From Thermochromatium tepidum ATCC 43061 (GTDB lineage: Bacteria > Pseudomonadota > Gammaproteobacteria > Chromatiales > Chromatiaceae), in assembly GCF_009664085.1 (NCBI RefSeq), contig NZ_CP039268.1:129001-193000 (forward strand): a stretch of 64,000 nucleotides of DNA, read 5' to 3'. Below, piece after piece: positions 45,358 to 54,104 of this stretch (position 1 is its first letter; every line of letters starts with the position of its first letter). The notes beneath the pieces were generated by a model. It saw nothing but the letters and a program-made list of their open reading frames with translations, had not been told where the DNA came from and did no database searches. The translations under genes were made by a program, and so were the position numbers.

Positions 45358-46650
45358 ATGAGCGGCGGTATGGCGCTTGGGTTGTATACCGCGCTCTGGC
45401 GTCTGGCGCTGCCGCTGGTGCTGGCGCGTCTCTATTGGCGCGGTCGCACGCATCCGGACGCTCGCCGCCGCCTCGGCGAGCGGTTGGCCTGGGGGCAGGG
45501 GCGAGACGGGATTGGCGCGTCGCCGGTCGATCTCTGGATCCATGCCGTCTCTGTGGGCGAGGTCCAGGCCGCCGCCGCCCTGATCCGGCGTCTGCTGGAG
45601 TCCGAGCCAGGGCGCCGGATCCTGGTGACCACCACCACACCGACGGGGGCCGAACGACTGCGGGCGCTCTTCGGCGACCAGGTCGCGCATCGCTATACCC
45701 CCTTCGATCTACCGGGCGTGATGGAGTGCTTCATCGCCCGGGTTAGGCCCCAGCTCGTCATCGTCATGGAGACCGAGATCTGGCCCAACATGCTCGCCGT
45801 ACTCGAACGGCATGGTATTCCGGCGGCCTTGGTCAATGCACGATTGTCGGAGCGCTCGGCACGCGGCTATGCGCGTCTCCCTTGTCTGATACGCCCCGCA
45901 TTGGCGCGGTTTAGCCTGATCGCTGCCCAGACCCGTGCCGATGCCAGACGCCTCATCGCCCTGGGGGCACCGCGTCCCTGTGTTCAGGTCACGGGAAACC
46001 TCAAGTTCGATCCGGTTCAACCCGAGGATCTCGCGACGCGCGCTGGCGAGATACGCCATCTATGGGGGGCCGAACGTCCGGTCTGGGTCGCTGCCAGCAC
46101 CCATGAGGGCGAGGAGATCCAGGTATTGCAGGCCCACCGGCGTCTGCTCGCCCAGCGCCCCGAGGCACTCTTGGTCCTCGTCCCGCGTCATCCCGAGCGG
46201 TTCGATGCCGTGGCCTCACTCATCGCCCGTCAGGGGTTGGCATTCGCGCGCCGGAGTCAGGGGCAAGAGGTCACGCCGGGCCAAAGCATCTATCTCGGCG
46301 ACACCCTGGGCGAGCTGACGTACTTTCTGGCCGCCGCTGATCTGGCCTTTATCGGCGGCAGCCTGGTGCCGAGAGGCGGGCACAATCCGCTGGAGGCGGC
46401 GGTCTCAGGCATCCCGATCCTGCTCGGACCCCATACCTTCAACTTCGCGGCTATTGTGCGGATGCTCTATGAGGCGGGGGCCGCCGAACAGGTCGAGGAT
46501 GTCGAGACCCTGAGTCGTTGTCTGATCGACCTGTTCGACGCGCCAGGGCGTCGCGTCCTCATGGGCGAGCGCGGACGCGAAGTCGTCGCGCGCCATCGCG
46601 GGGCGCTGGAACGGCTGTGGGTGGCGCTTGCACCCTGGCTCAGTTCTTGA
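45358..46650 (+). CDS. waaA: 3-deoxy-D-manno-octulosonic acid transferase
   Basis: A GT30 glycosyltransferase that adds Kdo to lipid IVA at the inner membrane. An N-terminal membrane-associated helix is followed by IHAVSVGEVQAAAALIRRL, METEIWPNMLAVLERHG, VTGNLKFDPVQP and FIGGSLVPRGGHNPLEAAVSG. At 430 residues it is complete. Its end overlaps the isochorismatase gene by 11 bp in convergent orientation. Confidence 0.95.
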   Translation: MSGGMALGLYTALWRLALPLVLARLYWRGRTHPDARRRLGERLAWGQGRDGIGASPVDLWIHAVSVGEVQAAAALIRRLLESEPGRRILVTTTTPTGAERLRALFGDQVAHRYTPFDLPGVMECFIARVRPQLVIVMETEIWPNMLAVLERHGIPAALVNARLSERSARGYARLPCLIRPALARFSLIAAQTRADARRLIALGAPRPCVQVTGNLKFDPVQPEDLATRAGEIRHLWGAERPVWVAASTHEGEEIQVLQAHRRLLAQRPEALLVLVPRHPERFDAVASLIARQGLAFARRSQGQEVTPGQSIYLGDTLGELTYFLAAADLAFIGGSLVPRGGHNPLEAAVSGIPILLGPHTFNFAAIVRMLYEAGAAEQVEDVETLSRCLIDLFDAPGRRVLMGERGREVVARHRGALERLWVALAPWLSS

Positions 46651-47221
46651 AGAGCGACCAGACGTCGCGGAACTGTGCATCGGTCGAGTCCCCCAGCCAC
46701 TCGAAACCGACCGACTCGGTGCAGACGACCTGGATGCCGCAATGACGCATGCGTTCGAGTACGTTTTCTTTATCCGCGGTCTTGCGCGAGATGATGGCAT
46801 CGGCGGGCACAAAGACCTGATACCCCCAGCGTTGCAGACCGGAGACGGTTTGTACGATACAGATATGCGCCTCCATCCCGACGACGATCAGCTGACGTCG
46901 ATCCGGATGCGAGGAGATATTGCGCTCGAATCCGGGCGCCGTGCAGCAGGAAAAGGCCGTCTTCTCGGTCGGCTCGTGCACCCTCGGCATATTGGCGCGA
47001 ATCGACTCGATGATCGGGCCGAGTCCCTTGGAGTTGTGTTGGGTTGCGATCACCGGGATCCCCAGGATCTTGGCGGCCGTGATCAGACGGTTGATGTTGG
47101 CGACGACCCTGTCGAGTTCGTCCGGCGGCATCGCGGCGGCCAGCCGCTCCTGTGCGTCGATGATGAGCAGTTGTGAAAAGGCCCGCTGACACAACGGCAT
47201 CTGGGCTTGGTGGGTACTCAT
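46640..47221 (-). CDS. Isochorismatase-family (cysteine) hydrolase
   Basis: A YcaC-like hydrolase. The catalytic triad residues can be placed: Asp in LLIIDAQERL, Lys in EPTEKTAFSC, Cys in GMEAHICIVQT. At 193 residues it is typical. ATG 47221 has GGAGG 8 nt upstream. The substrate is unknown. Confidence 0.9.
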   Translation of the reverse strand: MSTHQAQMPLCQRAFSQLLIIDAQERLAAAMPPDELDRVVANINRLITAAKILGIPVIATQHNSKGLGPIIESIRANMPRVHEPTEKTAFSCCTAPGFERNISSHPDRRQLIVVGMEAHICIVQTVSGLQRWGYQVFVPADAIISRKTADKENVLERMRHCGIQVVCTESVGFEWLGDSTDAQFRDVWSLFKN

Positions 47222-47557
47222 GGTGCTGTCCTCCGAGGATCGTTTTGGGCCATCGGTATTCCCAGGCGCTGACCTGGGGATCAAAGGAGTTTGCATCATT
47301 GGCCTTGTCTGGAGCAAGGATTTGATCTGTCAATGAAGGTGGCGACCTTCAGCCTGTCCGGACCGGCTGAACCAGATGCCTCTGGCGAGGCAGGAGGCCG
47401 TCTGTTATATCCAGATCCTGGTCCAATCCTGGATACGGCTCTTGATCCAAAGGATCATCGAATCCGACCAAGGGCACGGATTCTCGGATGGGGTGAGTCC
47501 GCGCGGTCGCTGCTTGTAGATGGCCGGTCTTCCAGTGATCAGGTTTAAGAGGTTGGA
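47222..47557. other. Intergenic stretch with nothing recognised
   Basis: About 336 bp between divergent genes. It must hold both promoters, but I could not identify clear promoter boxes, hairpin terminators or coding frames. Confidence 0.5.
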
Positions 47558-49204
47558 ATGAATACAGATGCGCTCCCGATGAAGGACGCCGCGCCCAATG
47601 GCTGGCGTGGTGCGATGCGACGGGTGATGACCTCGCCCGCGTTGCTGGTTTTAGCGGTGGCCCTGAGCTTCTTCTGGCAACTCGGTACACTGCCGCTCTA
47701 CGATCTCGACGAGGGGGCCTTCAGCGAGGCCACGCGTGAGATGTTGGTGAGCGGTAACTACATCACGCCGCACCGCGACGGCGAGCCACGCTACGACAAG
47801 CCGGTGCTCATCTACTGGCTCCAGGCCGCCTCGACCCAGGTGGTCGGCTTCGATGAATTCGGGCTGCGGCTACCCTCGGCCCTGGCCGCGACTCTCTGGG
47901 TGCTGGCGCTGTGGCTGTTCGTGCGCGAACGCCTGGACACACCGACGGCGACCCTCGCTGGGTTGACGTTGGCGCTCAGTCTCCAGGTGTCCTTGATCGC
48001 CAAGGCGGCGGTGGCCGATGCACTGCTCAATCTCTTCATCGCGCTGACGTTCTTCGAGATCTATCGCTTCTGGGCGACAGCGGATTTCAAGGCTGGCCGA
48101 CGCTTCGTGCTGCGCGCCTATCTGTGGATGGGACTTGGATTTCTCACCAAGGGGCCGGTTGCGGTCTTTTTCCCGGTGGTCGTCAGCCTGCTGTTCGTGC
48201 TGTCGAGCCTGCGCTGGTCGAAAGCCAGTGCGCTCGCGCTCTGGTACTGGCTGCGTGCGGCCTTGGATCCGCTCGGCTGGTTGATCTTTCTGCTGGTGGC
48301 CGGTCCCTGGTATCTAGCCATCTATCTCGACGATGGTGCAGGTTTCTTCAAGAGCTTCTTTTTACAGCACAACCTCGGGCGCTTCGCGGGGGCCATGCAT
48401 GATCACGGCGGTTTTCCCGGCTATTACCTGGTCATGCTGCTCGTCATCCTGCTGCCGTTCACCGGCTGGATGCTGAGTCTATTCAAGTGCTACCGCTCGG
48501 CCTGGCTGGATCCGCTCGATCGCTTTCTCTGGATCTGGTTCTTGACTGTGCTGGTCTTTTTCTCGTTCTCTGGCACCCAGCTTCCACACTATCTACTCTA
48601 TGGTGCCACACCGCTGTTTATCCTCATGGCGCGCCATCGTGAGGCCCTGACCCATCGCTGGCTGGCATTCGTGCCGCCGCTGCTCTTTTTCGGTCTGCTG
48701 TTGATCTTGCCGTTCATCCTGGATGTCGCCATGGTGGTGGCTCCTCGGCCCTATGAGGCCATCCTGTTTGAGGAGGCGCGATACGCAATCAAATTCGAAT
48801 ACGGTCTCGCCGCCCTGGGCGGACTGCTCCTGACGGTGCTGATGCTGCGCTGGTCGAGTCCGCCGCTGTGGCAGCGGTTGGTGCTGGTTGGGTTGGTACA
48901 GACGCTGGTGGTCTATGGCGAGGTGGCGCCGCTCCTGCTCAACACCCTCCAGGCCCCGGTGAAGGAGGCCGCGCTGATCGCCAAGCAGACCGAGTTGCCG
49001 ACCGTGGTCTATCGCACCTCGATGCCGAGCTTCAGCGTCTATCGCGCGGCGATCACGCCTAATCGCGCGCCCCAACCGGGTGAACTGGTGTTCCTGCGCG
49101 TCGACAAGCTCGAACACCTGAGGCGCGAGAACCCCACTCTAAACCTGGGGCGGGTCTACCATCGCGGGCATGTGGCCCTGCTGTGGGCGCGTCCGGACGC
49201 TTGA
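47558..49204 (+). CDS. ArnT-like membrane glycosyltransferase (GT83 type)
   Basis: A multi-pass transferase using a polyprenyl-phosphate sugar. The first periplasmic loop has the catalytic acidic pair LYDLDEGAFSEATREML and PHRDGEPRYDKPVLIYWLQA, typical of ArnT/PMT-like enzymes. About 12 membrane helices are seen (for example GFLTKGPVAVFFPVVVSLLF). At 548 residues it matches ArnT in size. No other arn genes are near, so the sugar (4-amino-arabinose or other) is not known. Confidence 0.85.
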   Translation: MNTDALPMKDAAPNGWRGAMRRVMTSPALLVLAVALSFFWQLGTLPLYDLDEGAFSEATREMLVSGNYITPHRDGEPRYDKPVLIYWLQAASTQVVGFDEFGLRLPSALAATLWVLALWLFVRERLDTPTATLAGLTLALSLQVSLIAKAAVADALLNLFIALTFFEIYRFWATADFKAGRRFVLRAYLWMGLGFLTKGPVAVFFPVVVSLLFVLSSLRWSKASALALWYWLRAALDPLGWLIFLLVAGPWYLAIYLDDGAGFFKSFFLQHNLGRFAGAMHDHGGFPGYYLVMLLVILLPFTGWMLSLFKCYRSAWLDPLDRFLWIWFLTVLVFFSFSGTQLPHYLLYGATPLFILMARHREALTHRWLAFVPPLLFFGLLLILPFILDVAMVVAPRPYEAILFEEARYAIKFEYGLAALGGLLLTVLMLRWSSPPLWQRLVLVGLVQTLVVYGEVAPLLLNTLQAPVKEAALIAKQTELPTVVYRTSMPSFSVYRAAITPNRAPQPGELVFLRVDKLEHLRRENPTLNLGRVYHRGHVALLWARPDA

Positions 49205-49238
49205 CGGCGGAGCAAGACGAGCGCAAAGACCATTCGCG

Positions 49239-50969
49239 CTATCTCGCCGTCCGCGGCAGCTTGAGTCCGACCTGGGTGACGCGGTCCTCGTCGACGGCGC
49301 ACACCACCAGCTCCACGGCGCCGATCGGGAGCCGATCGCCGATCACCGGATGCGCATTGAGCTCGCGCCGGATGAGCGCGTCAAGCGTGAGCGACCCCTC
49401 TTCGCGCGCCACCTTCAGACCATAGAAGGCACAGAGATCGGACAGCCGGGCCGAGCCGTCGAGCACGAACTCGCCGAAGAAGGCGCGCTCCGACAGACGC
49501 TCGGTCTCGGGCACGGCGACGAAAAGCCGATCTAGCTCGGCCAGGTCACCCGGATCGGCCAGCAGATAGACATGATCACCCGCGCGTACCCTCACCGGGT
49601 CGCACGGATCGAGCAACTGCCCATCGCGCAACACAGCGACTAGACGCGCGCTGGAGGGCAGGCGTGTCTGGGCCGCCGGGGTCTCGACGACGATCGGGGC
49701 ATTCGCCGCCACCCGGTAGCCGACCAGTTCCAGTTCCTGCTGACCCGGGATGTCGAGCTCCACCCGCTGCACCAGATGGGTCCTGGGTGGGACCTCCAGA
49801 TCCAGGCGGCGTGCCAGTGCGATCACCGTCCACCCCTGGATCAACAGCGAGACCAACACCACGAAGAAGACGATGTTGAAGATCGTCTTGGCCTGTGGCA
49901 GTCCGGCCAGCAGCGGAAACAGTGCCAGGATGATGGGCACGGCCCCGCGCAGTCCGACCCAGCCGATGAAGACCTGCTCGCGCCAGGGAAAACGGAAGGG
50001 GAGCAGACACAGCCAGACCGCCAGCGGACGCGCGACCAGGATCAGCACGAGGGCAAACAGCAGGGCGGCAGGTGCCACAGGCAGTAGATCCGAGGGCACA
50101 ACCAGCAGCCCCAGCATCAGGAACATGCCGATCTGGGCCAGCCGCGCTAGACCGTCGTGGAAGCGTTTGATCTCCAGCCGTGCCTCGAGCGGGCGGTTGC
50201 CGATCAGGATACCGGCCAGATAGATGGCCAGAAAGCCGCTGCCGCTCAGTGTGGCCGAGATACCAAACAGACAAAGCCCGCCGGACATGATCGCCAGCGG
50301 ATAGAGTCCGGACGGCATCCGCAGCCGATTGACGATCCACACCAGGACAAGGCCGCCGGCCAGCCCGAACAGGGTACCGAGTCCCATCTGACGCCCAAAC
50401 TCAGTCAGGAGCACCAGTCCAGGATTGGACTGATCGTTCAGCAGCAGATTGATCAGGGCAGTCGTCAGGAAGATCGCCATGGGATCATTGCTGCCCGACT
50501 CGATCTCCAGTGTGGCACCGACGCGTTGCTTGAGCTCGATGCCGTTGGAACGCAACAGCGAGAACACAGCCGCCGCGTCGGTCGAGCCGACGATGGCCCC
50601 CAGTAGCAGTCCCTCCAGCCAACCGAGCTTAAGCCACCAGACCGCAAACAGCCCGGTGATGGCCGTGGTGATGAGCACACCCAGGGTCGCCAGCCCGAGC
50701 GCCGGGCGCAGACCGACGCGAAAATCCTTGTAGCAGGTGGCCATGCCTCCGTCGAACAGGATGACGGCCAGCGCCAGGTTGCCGAGCAGATGCGCAAGCT
50801 GCACGTCGTCGAAGGCGATGCCGCCCGGACCCTCCTCGCCGAACAGCATCCCCATCACCAAAAACACCAGCAACAAGGGTGCACCGACGCGCGCCGTCAC
50901 CACGCTTGCCAACACGCTGACGAAGACGACGGACGCGCCGAGCAAGATGATGTGGTTGGTCAGCTCCAT
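49239..50969 (-). CDS. K+/H+ antiporter, NhaP2/CvrA type
   Basis: An N-terminal CPA1 antiporter domain with about 12 helices (GAIVGSTDAAAVFSLLRSNG carries the conserved acidic motif; SGSNDPMAIFLTTALI follows). A TrkA-C-like regulatory domain (ELVGYRVAANAPIVV; RVRAGDHVYLLADPGDL) and a C-terminal CorC-HlyC-like domain come after it. At 576 residues it is normal for NhaP2. It protects from K+ or alkaline load. Confidence 0.92.
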   Translation of the reverse strand: MELTNHIILLGASVVFVSVLASVVTARVGAPLLLVFLVMGMLFGEEGPGGIAFDDVQLAHLLGNLALAVILFDGGMATCYKDFRVGLRPALGLATLGVLITTAITGLFAVWWLKLGWLEGLLLGAIVGSTDAAAVFSLLRSNGIELKQRVGATLEIESGSNDPMAIFLTTALINLLLNDQSNPGLVLLTEFGRQMGLGTLFGLAGGLVLVWIVNRLRMPSGLYPLAIMSGGLCLFGISATLSGSGFLAIYLAGILIGNRPLEARLEIKRFHDGLARLAQIGMFLMLGLLVVPSDLLPVAPAALLFALVLILVARPLAVWLCLLPFRFPWREQVFIGWVGLRGAVPIILALFPLLAGLPQAKTIFNIVFFVVLVSLLIQGWTVIALARRLDLEVPPRTHLVQRVELDIPGQQELELVGYRVAANAPIVVETPAAQTRLPSSARLVAVLRDGQLLDPCDPVRVRAGDHVYLLADPGDLAELDRLFVAVPETERLSERAFFGEFVLDGSARLSDLCAFYGLKVAREEGSLTLDALIRRELNAHPVIGDRLPIGAVELVVCAVDEDRVTQVGLKLPRTAR

Positions 50970-50990
50970 TGAGTCGGGGCAGCGCGGTCC

Positions 50991-51755
50991 TCAGCAGGCG
51001 CGTCCATTCTCGACGCGCAGCGCGCATCCAGTCAGTCCACGTCCTTCGGGGCCGAGCAGCTGCACATAGGCGCCGGCCACGGTCTCCGGATCCGGATGGC
51101 GGTTGGGGTCCTCACCCGGATAGAGATGGGCACGCAGCGCCGTCCGCAGGACGCCTGGATCGAGACTGTTGACGCGGATATGGCTCGATGCGCGCGTCTC
51201 CTCGGCCAGCACCTGCATCAACCCCTCGATGCCGAACTTGGCGGCGGCATAGGCCCCCCAGTAGGCCAGCCCCCGCCGCCCGACCCGATCGGAGGTGAAG
51301 ACGATGGAGGCATCCGCGGAGAGGCGCAGCAACGGCAGACAGGCCTGGGTCAGCATGAAGGGCGCATTGAGGTTGATACGGATCACCCGTTCCCATTCGG
51401 ATGCGTCATAGTCATCGATCCGGCTCAGGAAGGGCGCGGAGGCGGCACAATGGGCCAGGCCGTCGAGCCGTCCGAAGGTGTCAAGGATGACATCGGCGGC
51501 CGCGAGGAAGTCGCGCTCGGTCGCCGTTTCCAGATTCAGCGGCAGGATGGCAGGTTCCGGATGACCGGCGTCGAGGATGCGGTCGTAGACCGGCTCCAGG
51601 TCGGCCTGTTCGAACGACGAGAGGATGACGGTCGCACCTGCAGCGGCACAGGCCAGGGCCACGGCGCGGCCCAGTCCTTCCAAGGCGCCAGTGACGAGGA
51701 TGACGCGGTCCTGGAGTTGGCCGCCGTTTGAGTTCGAGGATGGATCTGTGGACAT
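50991..51755 (-). CDS. Short-chain dehydrogenase/reductase, YciK type
   Basis: An SDR with the cofactor motif ILVTGALEGLGRAVALACAAAG, catalytic Ser in IVFTSDRVGRRG and YxxxK in YWGAYAAAKFGIEGL. The order and wording fit YciK-like enzymes. 254 residues. It starts the run SDR-gph-ubiG (all minus strand; ubiG is first). Confidence 0.88.
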   Translation of the reverse strand: MSTDPSSNSNGGQLQDRVILVTGALEGLGRAVALACAAAGATVILSSFEQADLEPVYDRILDAGHPEPAILPLNLETATERDFLAAADVILDTFGRLDGLAHCAASAPFLSRIDDYDASEWERVIRINLNAPFMLTQACLPLLRLSADASIVFTSDRVGRRGLAYWGAYAAAKFGIEGLMQVLAEETRASSHIRVNSLDPGVLRTALRAHLYPGEDPNRHPDPETVAGAYVQLLGPEGRGLTGCALRVENGRAC

Positions 51756-51797
51756 GCGTGATTTTTAGCGTTCAGTCATGGGTTCGGTGATCGATGA

Positions 51798-52490
51798 TCA
51801 GTCGTTGCGATTGGCTTCGGAATCGAGCCAGTCGAGCAGCTGCAGCGGGTGCTCGATCATCCCGTGCGCACCCCAGGCGCGGGGATCATCGTCCGGTCCT
51901 AGATAGCCGAAGAGCGCGGCGAGCGTGCCCATGCCGGCGGCCAGCCCGGCCTGGATATCGCGCTCGGCATCCCCGACGTACCAGCCGCGTTCGGGGGCGA
52001 TGCCCAGGAGATCGCAGGCATAGAGCAGCGGATCCGGATGCGGCTTGGGGCGCGGCGTGGTGTCGCCGCAGACCAGACAGGCGACGCGGTCCAGAAAACC
52101 GATCTGTTCCAGCAGGGGTTCGGCCAGCGCGGTCGACTTATTGGTGACGATGCCCCAGGGTAGGCCGCGTGAATCCAGTTCATTGACCAACTCGACCATG
52201 CCCGGAAAGGGTGCGGTCCGGTCGACCAGGGCGCTCTCGTAGATGCGCAGATACTCTAGGCGCAATGGCTCATACTCCGGATCTCCGGGTTTGAGCCCGA
52301 AGCCAACCCGGAGGATGCCGGGCGCGCCGTGCGAGGCATGAGGCCGCACCCGCGCGAAGGGCAGGGGCGCGCGCCCGTGACGGCGCAAGAGCCGGTCGAG
52401 CGCAGCGGCCATATCGGGCGCAGTATCGGCGAAGGTGCCGTCGAGATCGAAGAGCACGAGCCCGTCGCGCGGCGGACGCCGATCAGCCAT
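51798..52490 (-). CDS. gph: Phosphoglycolate phosphatase
   Basis: HAD-superfamily phosphatase: [21 protein letters not shown] (catalytic Asp-x-Asp), [33 protein letters not shown]. At 230 residues it is standard. It overlaps ubiG by 8 nt, a frequent pair (ubiG-gph) in Gammaproteobacteria. In an autotroph it also clears phosphoglycolate from the RuBisCO side reaction. Confidence 0.93.
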   Translation of the reverse strand: MADRRPPRDGLVLFDLDGTFADTAPDMAAALDRLLRRHGRAPLPFARVRPHASHGAPGILRVGFGLKPGDPEYEPLRLEYLRIYESALVDRTAPFPGMVELVNELDSRGLPWGIVTNKSTALAEPLLEQIGFLDRVACLVCGDTTPRPKPHPDPLLYACDLLGIAPERGWYVGDAERDIQAGLAAGMGTLAALFGYLGPDDDPRAWGAHGMIEHPLQLLDWLDSEANRND

Positions 52491-53205
52491 GGGCGTCGCA
52501 GGCGCAGGTCACGAGATAGTTCACGTCCAGATCGTGCGGGTCGAGCCGGTAGGCCTGGGTGAGTGGGTTGTAGATCAGGCCGGTCATGTCGATGGTGCGA
52601 AGCCGGGTCGGGCGGATCCAGGCATCCAGCTCCGACGGGCGGATGAAACGCGAGTAATCATGGGTGCCGCGTGGCAGCATGCCCAGGATGTACTCGGCCC
52701 CAACCACGGCCAGCAGATAGGACTTGGGATTGCGGTTGAGCGTGGAAAAGAACACCCGTCCGCCTGGACGCACCAGGCACGCGCAGGACTCGACCACCGA
52801 GGCTGGATTGGGCACATGTTCGAGCATCTCCATGCAGGTGACGACATCGAATGACTCAGGCTGCTCCAGCGCCAGGGTCTCGACCGGCACGCGCCGATAC
52901 TCGACCTCCACACCGCTCTCGAGCGTATGGAGCTCGGCTACGCGCAGGGGCATGTCGCCCATGTCGATGCCCATGACCTGGGCGCCGCGCAGGGCCATGC
53001 CTTCGGAGAGGAGCCCGCCACCGCAGCCGACGTCGAGCACGCGCTTGCCGGCTAGTCCTCCGGCCCCCCGTTCGACATAGTCCAGGCGCAAGGGGTTGAT
53101 ATCATGGAGGGTTTTGAATTCGCTTTGTGGATCCCACCAGCGCGAGGCCAAGGCCTCGAACTTGCGGATCTCGGCGTGATCGACGTTGTGGTGCTGTTCG
53201 GTCAT
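52483..53205 (-). CDS. ubiG: Ubiquinone biosynthesis O-methyltransferase
   Basis: The AdoMet enzyme for the two O-methylations of ubiquinone. Seen: [41 protein letters not shown] (motif I), [20 protein letters not shown] and [20 protein letters not shown]. At 240 residues it is complete. Confidence 0.96.
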   Translation of the reverse strand: MTEQHHNVDHAEIRKFEALASRWWDPQSEFKTLHDINPLRLDYVERGAGGLAGKRVLDVGCGGGLLSEGMALRGAQVMGIDMGDMPLRVAELHTLESGVEVEYRRVPVETLALEQPESFDVVTCMEMLEHVPNPASVVESCACLVRPGGRVFFSTLNRNPKSYLLAVVGAEYILGMLPRGTHDYSRFIRPSELDAWIRPTRLRTIDMTGLIYNPLTQAYRLDPHDLDVNYLVTCACDAHG

Positions 53206-53361
53206 GGTGTCTCAAGGGTCCGATGCTGTCCGAAGGAGGGCGGCATTTTAAACCGCCTGGGGGCCATTCTTGATGGTGATCCTGTTAGAATCCGCACTTG
53301 CGCAGGTCCGAACCTGCGTTGACAAAGAACTCAAGCCGCTCACACTGGAGGATCTATACCC

Positions 53362-53793
53362 ATGCCTGCACTCTTTTCCGACGAATGGATGAAACAGCTC
53401 AAGGATGCCTGGAACAACGAACCTGAGGTTCGGGACAAGCTCGCCGAGATCGGCTTCAACTCGGTCATCACCTGTGGGTTTAAGGATGAGGAGAATCCGC
53501 GCGGCGTGTTCGTTGTTGAAAAGGGCGTCTGTGTGCGCGCCGGGAGCTGGTCCGAAAGCGACCCGGCCCCCAACTGGGACATGCGCGCTGACCTCAAGGA
53601 TTGGCTCAAGTGGGTCGAGAATGGCATCGGCATGATGGGTATGGGCACGGCCTTCGCCACCGGCAAGCTCAAGTTCAAGGTGGGTGACTACAAGGCGATC
53701 CTCAAGGATCCGCGCATGGCCGGCCCCTTCGTCAAGAGCTTTGGTCTGATGCAGCAGCTCGACACCGACGAGGTCAAGCAATCCAGTACTTAG
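53362..53793 (+). CDS. SCP2-like sterol-transfer-fold protein
   Basis: A 143-residue soluble protein: LFSDEWMKQLKDAWNNEPEV, NSVITCGFKDEENPRGVFVV, FATGKLKFKVGDYKAILKDP. The last segment is typical of SCP2-fold proteins. Ligand unknown. The stop region contains a tandem duplication (AGTACTT twice). A strong terminator follows. Confidence 0.8.
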   Translation: MPALFSDEWMKQLKDAWNNEPEVRDKLAEIGFNSVITCGFKDEENPRGVFVVEKGVCVRAGSWSESDPAPNWDMRADLKDWLKWVENGIGMMGMGTAFATGKLKFKVGDYKAILKDPRMAGPFVKSFGLMQQLDTDEVKQSST

Positions 53794-53817
53794 TACTTAG
53801 ATAAGATTCGTTTTTAG

Positions 53818-53841
53818 AGCCCGCCGATCGGCGGGCTTTTT
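53818..53841 (+). terminator. Intrinsic terminator of the SCP2-like gene
   Basis: Perfect stem GCCCGCC-GATC-GGCGGGC followed by T5. The last T belongs to the TTCAT where repeat copy C begins, so the element landed directly on the terminator's edge. Confidence 0.9.
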
Positions 53842-53844
53842 CAT

Positions 53845-54104
53845 AGACCCTCCGCAAGGAAACCCGCGACTTGAGTCGCGGGAGGAATGGCGGGCGCACG
53901 AAGTGCGCCATGTGGTGTATAATGCACCGCAAGTGTGGTCTCCGGGCGCACGCCGACTGTAACGCCAGTCGAAACCTGGCCCGGATTGGCAGCGGCGCCC
54001 CGCTGCCAAGGGCGGCTGTAAACACGCCCAATGTTGGGGATGTGGTCAACCATGTTTGCTGCGTCTCACAATAAAGCCTTCGACTTCAGTCGAGGGTTGT
54101 TTAC
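53845..54104 (+). repeat. Repeat copy C: TnpB-derived non-autonomous IS200/IS605-like element
   Basis: A 260-bp copy following TTCAT (53840-53844). Left hairpin CCCGCGACT-TG-AGTCGCGGG (53863-53882), hairpin 53893-53909, TATAAT 53918-53923, outer stem TCCGGGC/GCCCGGA around GACTG/CAGTC, a perfect 10-bp stem TTGGCAGCGG/CCGCTGCCAA (53986-54009), GGGCG/CGCCC, and the right-end hairpin near 54078-54096. The frame through it reads MWCIMHRKCGLRAHADCNAS and ends at a TAA just before the right-end hairpin. Confidence 0.9.
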
